From NCBI RefSeq assembly GCF_018324385.1, contig NZ_AP019536.1:868001-932000 (forward strand): a DNA stretch of 64,000 nt. The letters are read 5' to 3'. The notes beneath the pieces were generated by a model. That model worked only from the letters and a program-made list of their open reading frames with translations, had not been told where the DNA came from and ran no database searches. Made by a program: the position numbers and the translations under genes. The stretch is from Ferrigenium kumadai (lineage in GTDB: Bacteria; Pseudomonadota; Gammaproteobacteria; Burkholderiales; Gallionellaceae). Positions 19,457 through 29,638 of this stretch are shown piece after piece; within the stretch, counting starts at the first letter, position 1; every line of letters begins with the position of its first letter.

Positions 19457-22084
19457 GTGCGTAAATCACTACTGAAACTGCTCGGGGTTGTTGCTGCATT
19501 AACGCTGTCCACATGCGTTTCCGCCTTGGGCATGGGAGGAATCAACGTTACTTCTGCCTTGGGGCAGCCGTTGAAAGCGGATATCGAGCTGGTGGCAGTC
19601 GGCAAGGCCGAAAAAGCCAGCCTGGTGGCACGTCTCGCTTCACCTGATATTTACAAGGGAGCCGGGCTCGAATACCCGCTCGGCAACAAGTTCAAGTTCC
19701 AGATCGAGAGCCGTGCGAATGGCGAACCTTACCTGAAGGTGACCAGCGCACAGCCGGTCAACGACCCGTTCGTCAGTCTGCTGGTCGAACTGACATGGGC
19801 TTCCGGCAAGCTGTTGCGCGAATACACCTTCCTGCTCGATCCGCCCGATTACGTTCCGGAGCAACCGAAGCCGGCAGAAGTGCAGGCCGTTGCTCCTGCG
19901 GTGCAGGCTGTTCCGGCAGAGGCTGCTGCGCCAGCACCTGTTGCGCAACCCGTTCCTGAGGTTGCTGCCCCCGCTGAAAGCCAACCGGCAGCCAAGCCAG
20001 TAGAGAAGCCTGTCGAGAAGCCCGCTGCGGCTGCACCGGCAAAGCAGGTTGCAGCCGCGCCGGCCAAGCCCGTCGCGACCGGCAACATCACCGTCAAGAG
20101 CGGCGACACCCTGAACAAGATCGCAGCACAGAACAAGCCAGCTGATGTGAGCCTGGAGCGCATGCTGGTCGCCCTGTATCGCGCCAATGCCAACCAGTTC
20201 GGCGGCAAGAACATGAACCGCATCAAGACCGGCAAGATCCTCCGCCTGCCCGAGCAGAACGAGCTGCTGGCCGTGGGGCAGGCCGAGGCAGCGAAGGAAA
20301 TCCGCGCCCAGGCTGCCGATTGGAATGCCTACCGCCAGCGGCTGGCCAGTGCGGCTGCTGTCAGCAGCCAGCCTCAAGAGGCGAAGCAAGTCGCCACCGG
20401 CAAGGTATCCAGCTCGGTGAGCGATAAAGCTCCGGTTGCCAAGGAGTCCGCCAAGGAAGTGCTGAAGCTGTCTAAGGGCGAGGCGCCAGGGGACCAGGTG
20501 GCTGGTACTGGCGGCAAGGCCATGACCGCCCAAGAGAAGAAGAATGCGGCTCAGGAAGAGGCGATCGCCAAGGCCAAGGCCTTGAAGGAAGAGCAGGGGC
20601 GTGCTGCCTTGCTGGAGAAGAACCTCAAGGATATGGAACGTCTAGCCCAGCTGAAGTCCGAAGCGGCTGCACTGGCGGCCGCCCCAGCTGAATCGGCTGT
20701 GGCTGCTGCAAGCGAAGTCGCTGCAGCCAGCGAGGTTGCCGCGGTCAGCGCGGTCAAGCCGGCCCCCGTCGCCAAGCCCAAGCCGAAAGTGGTTGTGGCG
20801 GAACCGACATTGGTTGACCAGATTCTGGGCAACCCACTTTACCTGGCTGGCGGCGCAGCAGCCTTGCTTGGTCTGGGCGGGCTCGGTTTCATGCTGACCC
20901 GTCGCAAGCAGGCTGAGGCGATTGCCGTCAGCAGCATGCAGGCCGAGGATGTCGGTGCGACTACCGGCCGTATGGCGATGCCGGTTGCGCCGTCTCCCGA
21001 AACCGGTGACTTTACCGCTCCGACCCATGTTGAGGAGGCTGCTCCGTCGGAAGATGTCGATCCGATCAGTGAGGCGGACTTGTTCCTGAATTTCGGCCGC
21101 GATGTGCAGGCGGAAGAAATCCTGAAAGAGGCGCTGCAGAAGACACCGGGCAATCACCAGATCCACCTCAAGCTGTTGGGCATTTATGCCAACCGCAAGG
21201 ACGTGAATTCCTTTGCGACCATCGCCCGCCAGTTGCACGATTCCGGCGATGAAGAAGCCTGGCAGCAGGCGGCGGCAATGGGACGCAAGCTTGAGCCGAC
21301 CAACCCGATGTATGGCGGCGGAAGCATCGAGGACGCGGAAAGCGCGACCACGATGACACCCGCACTGAATGTGACACCGGACTTCGTTCTGGGTGAAACC
21401 CCCGCGGCTTCGGCTCACGAGATTGACTTTGATCTGGGTGCTTCGGCCAGTGAGGAGGCGCCGGCAGCGGAGCAAGGGTTCCTCGCCGAGTCGACCAAGA
21501 CCATGGTGTTGTCTGCCGAGGAGATGGCAGCTGCACAAGCCGAACCGATGGATTTCGATGTGACCTCGACCAATCCGGCGCTCAAGGCCGCGACCGAGGT
21601 GGACGTCGATATCACCGGTTCCCTGGACTTGGGGACTGCCAAGGCTGCTGCCGTGCAAGAAGAAGTTGCAGCTCCTAATCTGGAAGACCTGATTTTCGAT
21701 GTGACGGCGACGCACCCGTCCATGCCGGCCGCGCAGCCTGAGGCTGAAAAGCCGGCGGCAGACGAGAGCGCGCTGGCTTTCACCCTGGATTTCCCGCTGA
21801 CCGAAGAAACCCCGGCAAAACCTGCCGAAACGGCGCAGCCGGCCGAGATCGGTCTGGCCGATATCAGCCTGAATCTGGATGAGGTCGCCGCAGAGCCAGC
21901 CGAGCCTGCTGTGGAAGTGCGGGACGAGCATTGGCATGAGGTCGCCACGAAACTCGATCTGGCTCGCGCCTATCAGGAGATGGGTGACCAGACTGGGGCG
22001 CGCGAGATCCTCGAGGAAGTGCTGAAAGAGGGCGACGCAGGGCAGCGCGAAGCCGCACAGTCCATCATCGACCAGTTGGGCTAA
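19457..22084 (+). CDS. fimV: FimV/HubP family polar landmark protein
   Basis: An 875-residue envelope protein that starts at GTG with Shine-Dalgarno-like AGAAGGTG. Domains in order: a signal peptide (about 1-25); the FimV N-terminal domain (GGINVTSALGQPLKADIEL); a Pro/Ala-rich stretch (about 135-205); LysM (about 210-265), binding peptidoglycan; a coiled-coil part; one membrane helix (about 455-483, YLAGGAAALLGLGGLGFML); a long acidic cytoplasmic region with TPR-like repeats; and the C-terminal FimV motif (LARAYQEMGDQTGAREILEEV). FimV organises the cell pole, type IV pili and twitching by recruiting partners. A terminator follows directly. Confidence 0.93.
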   Translation: MRKSLLKLLGVVAALTLSTCVSALGMGGINVTSALGQPLKADIELVAVGKAEKASLVARLASPDIYKGAGLEYPLGNKFKFQIESRANGEPYLKVTSAQPVNDPFVSLLVELTWASGKLLREYTFLLDPPDYVPEQPKPAEVQAVAPAVQAVPAEAAAPAPVAQPVPEVAAPAESQPAAKPVEKPVEKPAAAAPAKQVAAAPAKPVATGNITVKSGDTLNKIAAQNKPADVSLERMLVALYRANANQFGGKNMNRIKTGKILRLPEQNELLAVGQAEAAKEIRAQAADWNAYRQRLASAAAVSSQPQEAKQVATGKVSSSVSDKAPVAKESAKEVLKLSKGEAPGDQVAGTGGKAMTAQEKKNAAQEEAIAKAKALKEEQGRAALLEKNLKDMERLAQLKSEAAALAAAPAESAVAAASEVAAASEVAAVSAVKPAPVAKPKPKVVVAEPTLVDQILGNPLYLAGGAAALLGLGGLGFMLTRRKQAEAIAVSSMQAEDVGATTGRMAMPVAPSPETGDFTAPTHVEEAAPSEDVDPISEADLFLNFGRDVQAEEILKEALQKTPGNHQIHLKLLGIYANRKDVNSFATIARQLHDSGDEEAWQQAAAMGRKLEPTNPMYGGGSIEDAESATTMTPALNVTPDFVLGETPAASAHEIDFDLGASASEEAPAAEQGFLAESTKTMVLSAEEMAAAQAEPMDFDVTSTNPALKAATEVDVDITGSLDLGTAKAAAVQEEVAAPNLEDLIFDVTATHPSMPAAQPEAEKPAADESALAFTLDFPLTEETPAKPAETAQPAEIGLADISLNLDEVAAEPAEPAVEVRDEHWHEVATKLDLARAYQEMGDQTGAREILEEVLKEGDAGQREAAQSIIDQLG

Positions 22085-22101
22085 TCACCCCCGCTGACAT
22101 G

Positions 22102-22133
22102 ACGGCAGCTCATTGTTTGGGCTGCCGTTTTCT
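22102..22133 (+). terminator. Intrinsic terminator after fimV
   Basis: ACGGCAGC (22102-22109) pairs with GCTGCCGT (22121-22128), followed by TTTTCTTTT. It covers the ATG at 22099, which argues that this ATG is not the start of the next gene. Confidence 0.85.
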
Positions 22134-22146
22134 TTTGGAGCCGCTC

Positions 22147-22761
22147 GTGAAATTTCATCCTGCCGCGCAAATCCTGGCCTGGTGCCTGCTGGTCGCTACC
22201 GTGCAGGTGTTGGGGCTGGGCGCGTTGCTCATCGCGGCGGGACTGATCTTGCTGGCCACCCTTGCGATTTCGGGGCGCAAGTTCATTCATCTGTTGCGAC
22301 GCACGCGATGGATCATGCTGTCGCTGCTGCTGATCTATTCCTACAGTACTCCCGGTCAGCTGCTGTTGCCGCAGATCGGCGTGTTCAGTCCGACGCATGA
22401 GGGAGCTATCGATGGCTCGTTGCAACTGCTCCGGTTGTTGGCGGCCTTGGGGGGGCTGGCTATATTGCTGGACCGGCTGCATCGGCAGCAGCTGATCTCC
22501 GGGCTGTATACGCTGTTCGCGCCGCTGCGATTGCTCAGTCTGTCGCGCGAACGGGCCGCGGTACGCCTTGCATTGACGCTGCACTACGCCGAGGTCGCCA
22601 TGATGCGCGGCACACAGTCCTGGCAGGACACCTTACGCGGCCTGTTCGAACCGTACGACGAGGCCGCGCGGCAGATGGAATTGCCGTTGTATCGTTTTGC
22701 GTTCGGCGATGCCTGCCTGCTGGGCGGGTCGCTGGCTATATTGTGGCTGGTACTTAGATGA
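22147..22761 (+). CDS. CbiQ/EcfT-like membrane protein
   Basis: A 204-residue protein with four or five predicted helices in its first half and a cytoplasmic C-terminal part containing SRERAAVRLALTLHYAEV. This resembles the coupling helices of EcfT/CbiQ subunits in energy-coupling-factor vitamin and metal transporters. I placed the start at GTG 22147, which has GGAG six bases upstream; the earlier in-frame ATG (22099) lies inside the fimV terminator. No ATPase or substrate-binding EcfS gene is nearby, so a transporter role is uncertain. The gene ends 13 bases before truA and is probably cotranscribed with it. Confidence 0.65.
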   Translation: MKFHPAAQILAWCLLVATVQVLGLGALLIAAGLILLATLAISGRKFIHLLRRTRWIMLSLLLIYSYSTPGQLLLPQIGVFSPTHEGAIDGSLQLLRLLAALGGLAILLDRLHRQQLISGLYTLFAPLRLLSLSRERAAVRLALTLHYAEVAMMRGTQSWQDTLRGLFEPYDEAARQMELPLYRFAFGDACLLGGSLAILWLVLR

Positions 22762-22774
22762 TGGGGCTTCCGGG

Positions 22775-23563
22775 ATGAGGGTCGCGCTGGGAGTTGAATA
22801 CGACGGGCGGCCGTTTTGCGGCTGGCAGAGCCAGCCGGATGGGCGGACCGTGCAGGACGCGCTGCAACGGGCGTTGAGTCAGATCGCCGGCGAACCTGTC
22901 GCCGTGGCCGCGGCTGGGCGCACCGATACCGGCGTGCATGCGCTGGAGCAGGTGGTGCATTTCGATACCGGCACTGACAGGCCGCTCACCGCCTGGGTGC
23001 GCGGCGCGAACGCGCTGCTGCCGGAGAGCATCGCGGTGCGCTGGGCGCATGCCGTGCCGGACGAGTTCCATGCGCGCTTCTCCGCGCATGGGCGCAGCTA
23101 CCGCTACCTGCTCATCAACCGAGCCACGCGTCCCGCCATCCAGGCCGGCAAGGTTGGCTGGTTCCACGCGCCGCTGGATGTCGCGGCGATGCAGGCGGCC
23201 GCACAATACCTGCTGGGTGAGCATGACTTCAGCTCATTCCGTGCGGCGGAATGCCAGGCCAAATCCCCCGTCAAGCGCCTGCACCAGCTGGACATCCGCA
23301 GGGAGGGCGACATGATCGTGTTCGACCTGAGCGCGGACGCGTTCCTGCATCACATGGTGCGCAATATCGTCGGTTGCCTGGTGTATGTGGGTAAGGGCAA
23401 GCACCCGCCAATGTGGCTGAAGGAAATCCTGGAATGCAGAAACCGCAAACAGGCCGCGCCGACCTTCGCGCCGGATGGGCTGTATCTGCGCCGTATTACT
23501 TACGAGGCGAAATGGGGGTTGCCGCACTTGCCGGAGGTGGCGGAGTTCCGGCCGGCGGGCTGA
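22775..23563 (+). CDS. truA: tRNA pseudouridine(38-40) synthase TruA
   Basis: A 262-residue enzyme that makes pseudouridine at positions 38-40 in the anticodon arm of many tRNAs. The catalytic Asp51 sits in AAGRTDTGVHALEQVVHFD. YDGRPFCGWQSQPDGRTVQ at the N-terminus and FLHHMVRNIVG near the C-terminus are family hallmarks. The start is the ATG at 22775: the frame is open further upstream, but that part overlaps the preceding gene and bears no resemblance to TruA. It lies next to fimV, as in Pseudomonas. Confidence 0.97.
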   Translation: MRVALGVEYDGRPFCGWQSQPDGRTVQDALQRALSQIAGEPVAVAAAGRTDTGVHALEQVVHFDTGTDRPLTAWVRGANALLPESIAVRWAHAVPDEFHARFSAHGRSYRYLLINRATRPAIQAGKVGWFHAPLDVAAMQAAAQYLLGEHDFSSFRAAECQAKSPVKRLHQLDIRREGDMIVFDLSADAFLHHMVRNIVGCLVYVGKGKHPPMWLKEILECRNRKQAAPTFAPDGLYLRRITYEAKWGLPHLPEVAEFRPAG

Positions 23564-23608
23564 ACCGGGGCTGTGCAATACGTCTTTGATCAGCCCGGAT
23601 GGATGGTT

Positions 23609-25471
23609 TTATGCTTCAGGTGAGTCGAAGGAATGTTGCCTGGCAACGCTGGCGGCCCATAGGTCGAGCACTTCCGGCGGCATCGGCCTGCTGTAGTAAT
23701 AACCCTGCGCGATATCGCAGCCCAGTTCGCGGAGTTTGAGCGATGCGGCGGCAGTTTCGATGCCTTCGGCCACTACCTTCAGACCGAGATTGTGAGCGAG
23801 ATGGATGGTGGACTGGACGATGGCGATATCGTCCGGACTGTCCGGCAGGTTCATGACGAAGCCACGATCTATTTTTAGTTCGTCTGCATTCAGGTTTTTC
23901 AGGTACGCCAACGAAGAGTATCCAGTGCCGAAATCGTCAATGGAAATTCGGAAGCCCATGTCGTGGAATTGCTTTACCAGGCGCAACGCTTTTTCCGGGT
24001 TGTCCATGAAGGTGCTTTCCGTCAGTTCCAGCGTGATCCATTCCGGCTTGGCTCGTGTCTGGCGCAGTGTTTCCAATAAGTGGTTGACCAGCTCCGTATC
24101 GTCGAAACAGCGTGCCGAGAGATTGAGCGAAACGCTGATATCCAATCCCGTCTGGTGCCATTCACTGCACTGGGCAATGCCTTGCCGGATGATCCAGTGG
24201 GTCAACGGGTGGATCAGTCCGGACTGTTCGGCGACGTGGATGAATTCGGCTGGTGCTATCCAGCCTTCCTGAGGATCGCGCCACCGGGCGAGCGCTTCCA
24301 CGCCCAGCAGTTTTCCAGAGGAGATGTCCACCTGGGGCTGGTAAACCAGGCTCAGCTGGTTGGATTCGAGCGCACGCATCAGTTTGCCATACAGCAGATG
24401 GTGGCGGATGAATGCCTCCTCCTGCCCGGATTCGTAGCGCAGCAGTGGAAGGTGTTTCTCTCTCGCGCGCATCATTGCCTGTTCCGCGCGGCGCAGCAGC
24501 TGGTCACTGCCGGAGGCGAAGTCCGGGTAGCTGCACAACCCCATGGTGTATTCGATATGCAGCGGCTGGCCGTTCGCATGATGGATGAAAGGGCGACTGT
24601 CGAGGAAGTCATGGAGGTCATGCATTTCGTCTTCGCCTTTCGAGAGGCAGAAGGCCAAGGCAAATTCGTCAAAACCGGTACGCGCCAGAATGGTGTCGGG
24701 TTTCATCCTGTTGAGCAGCGCCTGGGCGATGCTCCTGATCAGCTTGCGGCTTTCGTCGCTGCCGATGATGTTGCTGATCTCCAGGATGCGCTCCAGCTTG
24801 ATATAGGCCACCGTTATCTTGGAGGTGTCATCACATTGAGCGACTTTTTGCGTCAGCAGCGTGAAGAACTGCATGCGGTTCGGAAGATCGGTCTGACTGT
24901 CGTGCAGCGTGCGGTGGCGCAGCTGACTCTGATAGGCCTCGGCCGCCGCACTGCGCTCGGTGAGCTCGTCGTGGAGACGGTGTTCGAAGTCGCTCCTTAA
25001 ACGGTTGAACATCGAGGCGGCCACCGTATAGAACAGGAACGCCGCATACTGTTGCGTCACCTGCACGGAAGAGTAGGCGCCCCCGATGTTGATGATCTTT
25101 CCCAGTTTGTGTGCGGCGATGGACAATACAAAGAAACCGATGCTCCACAGCCAGCCGTTCTTTTGCCCGGCGACGAAGAAGGCGACGAAGGGGAAGACGT
25201 AGACCCAATAAACACCTGTCGCATCGAGTCCGCCGGAAATCTGCATATAGCCGAAGATGATGACCGAGGAAACCATCAACAGAGTTTCCGATAAGGGCAG
25301 CAGAATGTTTTTGACGGCCAGTATGAGGGCTGGTGCCAGCAGCAGGAAGGCCACGCCGAACTGGAGCCAAGCCAGCGCCTGAAGGCCGGCCTGTAGGTTG
25401 TACAGCGAATAATACAGAATGACGGGCAGCCCGATCATGCAGGCGGTGCGGATTCGTTCTTGCTTGGGCAT
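23609..25471 (-). CDS. Membrane-bound EAL-domain c-di-GMP phosphodiesterase with degenerate GGDEF domain
   Basis: About 620 residues from the ATG at 25471, which has GGTGGAG just upstream; an in-frame ATG at 25567 would add 32 residues. Order: five or six membrane helices (about 10-170), a short coiled coil, a GGDEF domain whose signature reads GFDEF (residues 266-270), and an EAL domain. The EAL part keeps LGVEALARW, ELTES, IDDFGTGYSS, ELKIDRGFV and VAEGIET, so the metal ligands and catalytic residues are intact. It should hydrolyse cyclic-di-GMP at the inner membrane, with the GGDEF domain acting as a sensor or inactive. It is transcribed divergently from trpF. Confidence 0.9.
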   Translation of the reverse strand: MPKQERIRTACMIGLPVILYYSLYNLQAGLQALAWLQFGVAFLLLAPALILAVKNILLPLSETLLMVSSVIIFGYMQISGGLDATGVYWVYVFPFVAFFVAGQKNGWLWSIGFFVLSIAAHKLGKIINIGGAYSSVQVTQQYAAFLFYTVAASMFNRLRSDFEHRLHDELTERSAAAEAYQSQLRHRTLHDSQTDLPNRMQFFTLLTQKVAQCDDTSKITVAYIKLERILEISNIIGSDESRKLIRSIAQALLNRMKPDTILARTGFDEFALAFCLSKGEDEMHDLHDFLDSRPFIHHANGQPLHIEYTMGLCSYPDFASGSDQLLRRAEQAMMRAREKHLPLLRYESGQEEAFIRHHLLYGKLMRALESNQLSLVYQPQVDISSGKLLGVEALARWRDPQEGWIAPAEFIHVAEQSGLIHPLTHWIIRQGIAQCSEWHQTGLDISVSLNLSARCFDDTELVNHLLETLRQTRAKPEWITLELTESTFMDNPEKALRLVKQFHDMGFRISIDDFGTGYSSLAYLKNLNADELKIDRGFVMNLPDSPDDIAIVQSTIHLAHNLGLKVVAEGIETAAASLKLRELGCDIAQGYYYSRPMPPEVLDLWAASVARQHSFDSPEA

Positions 25472-25762
25472 GATCTCCACCACGCCATATGTATGCAACC
25501 CCAAAACGTCGCGCCCCCAGTGCGTGACCAAGTGTCTTGCGGCGCGTAAGCGTGATCGAACATCCATGGAAAGACCCGTGGCGGTTAACCAGAGTTGTAC
25601 TGTATGGAGAATCGCGGAAATAAACAATATGCCAAACGGCCTAGTTGAAACGTACAGGGTATGGCTGGGGCAGGGATACCAACCGGGCGGATTGCGGGCG
25701 GAAGTTTGGTGTGGCCGTTGAATCCATTTACAATGCGGGCTGTTCCTGTCAGGTTTCTTTCG

Positions 25763-26392
25763 ATGACCCGCGTCAAAATCTGTGGCATTACTCGTGTTGA
25801 AGATGCGCTGGCCGCCGCCCGGGAGGGCGCGCATGCCATCGGTCTGGTGTTCTACGAGCGCAGCCCGCGCCATGTGGGTATCGCCCAGGCGGCGCAACTG
25901 GCTGCCGCGCTGCCGCCGTTTGTGACCACTGTCGGCTTGTTCGTCGATGCCGATCCAGCATTCGTGCGCGCCGTGTTGGCCGCCGTGCCGCTCGATCTGC
26001 TGCAATTCCATGGTGACGAAACCCCCGAATATTGCACCCAGTTCGGACGTCCCTACCTCAAGGCGATCCGCGTCAAAGCGGGAGTGGATTTGCTACAATG
26101 CGCGGCTCGTTTTTCCACGGCCAAAGCGTTGTTGCTGGATGCTTACGTGGCGGGCGTGCCGGGCGGCACCGGGGCGACCTTCGACTGGGGGCTGATTCCC
26201 CGAAACTTGCCGCTGCCGGTGATCCTGTCCGGCGGGCTGGATCCGGACAATGTCGCGGCAGCCGTCGAACGAGTGCGGCCTTACGCGGTGGACGTGTCCA
26301 GTGGCGTGGAGGCGGCAAAAGGAATCAAGGATGCGGCGAAGGTCGCCGCGTTCATCAACGAGGTTAAACGAATCGATGTACAACTTTCCTGA
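25763..26392 (+). CDS. trpF: Phosphoribosylanthranilate isomerase
   Basis: A 209-residue TIM-barrel enzyme for the third step of tryptophan synthesis. [16 protein letters not shown] near the N-terminus holds the catalytic Cys; [13 protein letters not shown] and the C-terminal [15 protein letters not shown] phosphate site are typical. The start is the ATG at 25763, since residues encoded upstream do not match the family. The last 17 bases overlap trpB, so trpF-trpB-trpA form one translationally coupled operon. trpE, trpG, trpD and trpC are not in the window. Confidence 0.97.
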   Translation: MTRVKICGITRVEDALAAAREGAHAIGLVFYERSPRHVGIAQAAQLAAALPPFVTTVGLFVDADPAFVRAVLAAVPLDLLQFHGDETPEYCTQFGRPYLKAIRVKAGVDLLQCAARFSTAKALLLDAYVAGVPGGTGATFDWGLIPRNLPLPVILSGGLDPDNVAAAVERVRPYAVDVSSGVEAAKGIKDAAKVAAFINEVKRIDVQLS

Positions 26393-27572
26393 TTCATCCG
26401 GCCACTTCGGCCAATACGGCGGCATCTACATGGCCGAGACGCTGATCCCGGCGGTAGAGGAACTGCGCGATCAGTATCTGCGCTTCCGCGACGATCCCGA
26501 ATTCAATGCCGAGTTCGAGTATGAACTGAAGCATTATGTCGGGCGTCCCAGCCCCATCTATCACGCCAAGCGTCTGTCGGACGACCTGGGCGGTGCGCAG
26601 ATCTATCTCAAGCGCGAAGACCTGAACCACACTGGCGCGCACAAGATCAATAACGCCATCGGCCAAGCCCTGCTTGCCAAGCGCATGGGCAAGAAGCGCG
26701 TCATCGCCGAGACCGGTGCAGGCATGCACGGTGTGGCGACAGCGACCGTGGCGGCGCGTTACGGCATGGAGTGCGTGGTGTACATGGGCGCGGAAGACGT
26801 GCAGCGCCAGGCGCCGAACGTGTTTCGCATGAAGCTGCTGGGCGCCAAGGTGGTGCCCGTCGAGAGCGGCTCCAGAACGCTCAAGGATGCCTGCAACGAA
26901 GCGATCCGCGACTGGGTCACCAACGTCGAGAGCACCTTCTACATCTTCGGCACGGCAGCGGGGCCGCATCCTTACCCCATGCTGGTGCGCGACTTCCAGA
27001 GCGTCATCGGCAACGAAGCCAAGGTGCAGATGCCGGAGATGATAGGTCGCCAGCCGGATGTGGTGATCGCCTGTGTCGGCGGCGGCTCCAATGCTATCGG
27101 CATGTTCTATCCCTATATCGAAGTGCCGGGCGTGCAGCTCATCGGTGTGGAAGCGGGCGGCCACGGCATCGCCAGCGGCCAGCACGCAGCGCCGCTCACC
27201 GGCAACGCCAAGGTCGGCGTGCTGCACGGCAACAAGGTCTACCTGATGCAGGACGAGAACGGGCAGATCATCGAGACGCACTCCATCTCTGCAGGCCTGG
27301 ATTATCCCGGCGTCGGCCCCGAGCATTGTCTGCTGAAGGATCAGGGGCGTGCGCAGTACGTCGCAATCGACGACGATGAAGCGATTGCCGCCTTCGATGC
27401 GCTGTGCCGCTTCGAAGGCATCATTCCCGCGCTGGAATCCAGCCATGCCCTGGCGCACGCGATCAAGATCGCGCCGACCATGGGCAAGGATAAGGTGTTG
27501 CTGGTGAACCTGTCCGGCCGAGGCGACAAGGACATGAATACCGTGGCGCGGATCAAAGGAATTACGCTATGA
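26376..27572 (+). CDS. trpB: Tryptophan synthase beta chain
   Basis: A 398-residue PLP enzyme that joins serine and indole. Lys90 in [11 protein letters not shown] forms the Schiff base with [23 protein letters not shown] and the phosphate-binding [14 protein letters not shown] are clear. The start at 26376 ([16 protein letters not shown]) fits family N-termini and lies within trpF. Its stop overlaps the trpA start (ATGA). The protein works as an alpha2beta2 complex with TrpA, channelling indole between the sites. Confidence 0.98.
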   Translation: MYNFPDSSGHFGQYGGIYMAETLIPAVEELRDQYLRFRDDPEFNAEFEYELKHYVGRPSPIYHAKRLSDDLGGAQIYLKREDLNHTGAHKINNAIGQALLAKRMGKKRVIAETGAGMHGVATATVAARYGMECVVYMGAEDVQRQAPNVFRMKLLGAKVVPVESGSRTLKDACNEAIRDWVTNVESTFYIFGTAAGPHPYPMLVRDFQSVIGNEAKVQMPEMIGRQPDVVIACVGGGSNAIGMFYPYIEVPGVQLIGVEAGGHGIASGQHAAPLTGNAKVGVLHGNKVYLMQDENGQIIETHSISAGLDYPGVGPEHCLLKDQGRAQYVAIDDDEAIAAFDALCRFEGIIPALESSHALAHAIKIAPTMGKDKVLLVNLSGRGDKDMNTVARIKGITL

Positions 27573-28369
27573 GCCGCATCCAGACGACCTTCGACAAACT
27601 CAAACAGCAGCAGCGCAAGGCGCTCATTCCGTTCATCACCGCAGGCGATCCCTCGCCGCAACTCACCGTGCCGCTGATGCATGGCCTGGTGGAGGCGGGC
27701 GCGGACGTGCTGGAACTGGGTGTGCCGTTCTCCGACCCGATGGCGGACGGTCCCACCATTCAGCGCGCTTCCGAGCGCGCACTCAAGCACGGCACGTCGC
27801 TGCGCGGCGTGCTGGGCATGGTAGCGGAATTCCGCAAACAGAATGCGACCACGCCGGTGGTGCTGATGGGTTACGGCAATCCCATCGAAGCCATGGGCTG
27901 GGAAGTTTTTGCGCAACGTTGTGCCGAAGTCGGTGTGGACGGTGTACTGACCGTGGATTTTCCGCCGGAAGAGAGCCATGAGGCCTTCGAGCATCTGCAG
28001 CGCCACAACATCGCACCCATCTTCCTGCTGGCGCCGACCACCAACGAGGCTCGCATCGAGCATGTCGCCAAACTGGCGCGCGGCTACGTGTATTACGTGT
28101 CGCTCAAGGGGGTTACTGGCGCGGGCAACCTCGACCTGTCGGCCATCGAGCAGAAGATCCCGCAGCTGCGCAAACACATCAAGCTGCCTATCGGCGTCGG
28201 CTTCGGCATCCGCGACGCGGCAACGGCGAAGGCGGTGGCCGGACTGTGCGACGGCGTAGTGGTTGGCAGCCGCATCGTGCAGGAAATCGAGAATTCGAAC
28301 GAACAGAATGTCGTCGCCAACGTGAACAAGTTGGTCAAAGAACTGAGACAGGCTGTAGATCAAGCCTAA
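27569..28369 (+). CDS. trpA: Tryptophan synthase alpha chain
   Basis: A 266-residue TIM-barrel subunit that cleaves indole-3-glycerol phosphate. The catalytic Glu lies in [18 protein letters not shown], and the second catalytic Asp sits in [13 protein letters not shown]. The phosphate site appears as [12 protein letters not shown]. It overlaps trpB by four bases. accD follows after 12 bases with a strong AAGGAGG, suggesting continued transcription into fatty acid synthesis genes, a common proteobacterial order (trpA-accD-folC). Confidence 0.98.
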   Translation: MSRIQTTFDKLKQQQRKALIPFITAGDPSPQLTVPLMHGLVEAGADVLELGVPFSDPMADGPTIQRASERALKHGTSLRGVLGMVAEFRKQNATTPVVLMGYGNPIEAMGWEVFAQRCAEVGVDGVLTVDFPPEESHEAFEHLQRHNIAPIFLLAPTTNEARIEHVAKLARGYVYYVSLKGVTGAGNLDLSAIEQKIPQLRKHIKLPIGVGFGIRDAATAKAVAGLCDGVVVGSRIVQEIENSNEQNVVANVNKLVKELRQAVDQA

Positions 28370-28381
28370 GGAGGAGTAAAC

Positions 28382-29266
<885 letters not shown>

Positions 29267-29271
29267 GCCGG

Positions 29272-29622
29272 ATGCTCTACTACGCGCTAAAAGTCGGGGT
29301 CTCCGCCATCGTTATCGTGGCGATAACGGAGATCGCCAAGCGCAGTAGCGGGGTCGCGGCTCTGGTCGCGGCTTTGCCGCTGACCTCGTTGCTGGCGTTC
29401 ATGTGGATGTACTTCGATGGCGTGGAGTCGGCGCGCATTGCCGAGCTTTCGGGCCAGATCTTCTGGCTGGTGCTGCCTTCGCTGGTCCTGTTCCTGCTGT
29501 TGCCGATACTGATCAAACAGGGGCTGGGGTTCTGGCTGAGCCTTGCAATCTCCGTTGCTGCTACTTCGGCCTGTTACCTGGCCATGCTGCCCTTGCTGCG
29601 CAAATTCGGCGTGCAGCTGTAA
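29272..29622 (+). CDS. DUF3147-like small membrane protein
   Basis: A 116-residue protein, almost entirely four hydrophobic helices (GVSAIVIVAITEIAK, VAALVAALPLTSLLAFMWM, IFWLVLPSLVLFLLLPI, LAISVAATSACYLAML). The layout agrees with the DUF3147 family of inner-membrane proteins, which has no known function. The ATG at 29272 follows the accD stop by 5 bases, and folC begins 17 bases later, so it is part of the same transcript. The hydrophobic EIAKRSSGVAALVAALP motif is the most recognisable stretch. Confidence 0.75.
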   Translation: MLYYALKVGVSAIVIVAITEIAKRSSGVAALVAALPLTSLLAFMWMYFDGVESARIAELSGQIFWLVLPSLVLFLLLPILIKQGLGFWLSLAISVAATSACYLAMLPLLRKFGVQL

Positions 29623-29638
29623 TACCTGAATCGCTGAA

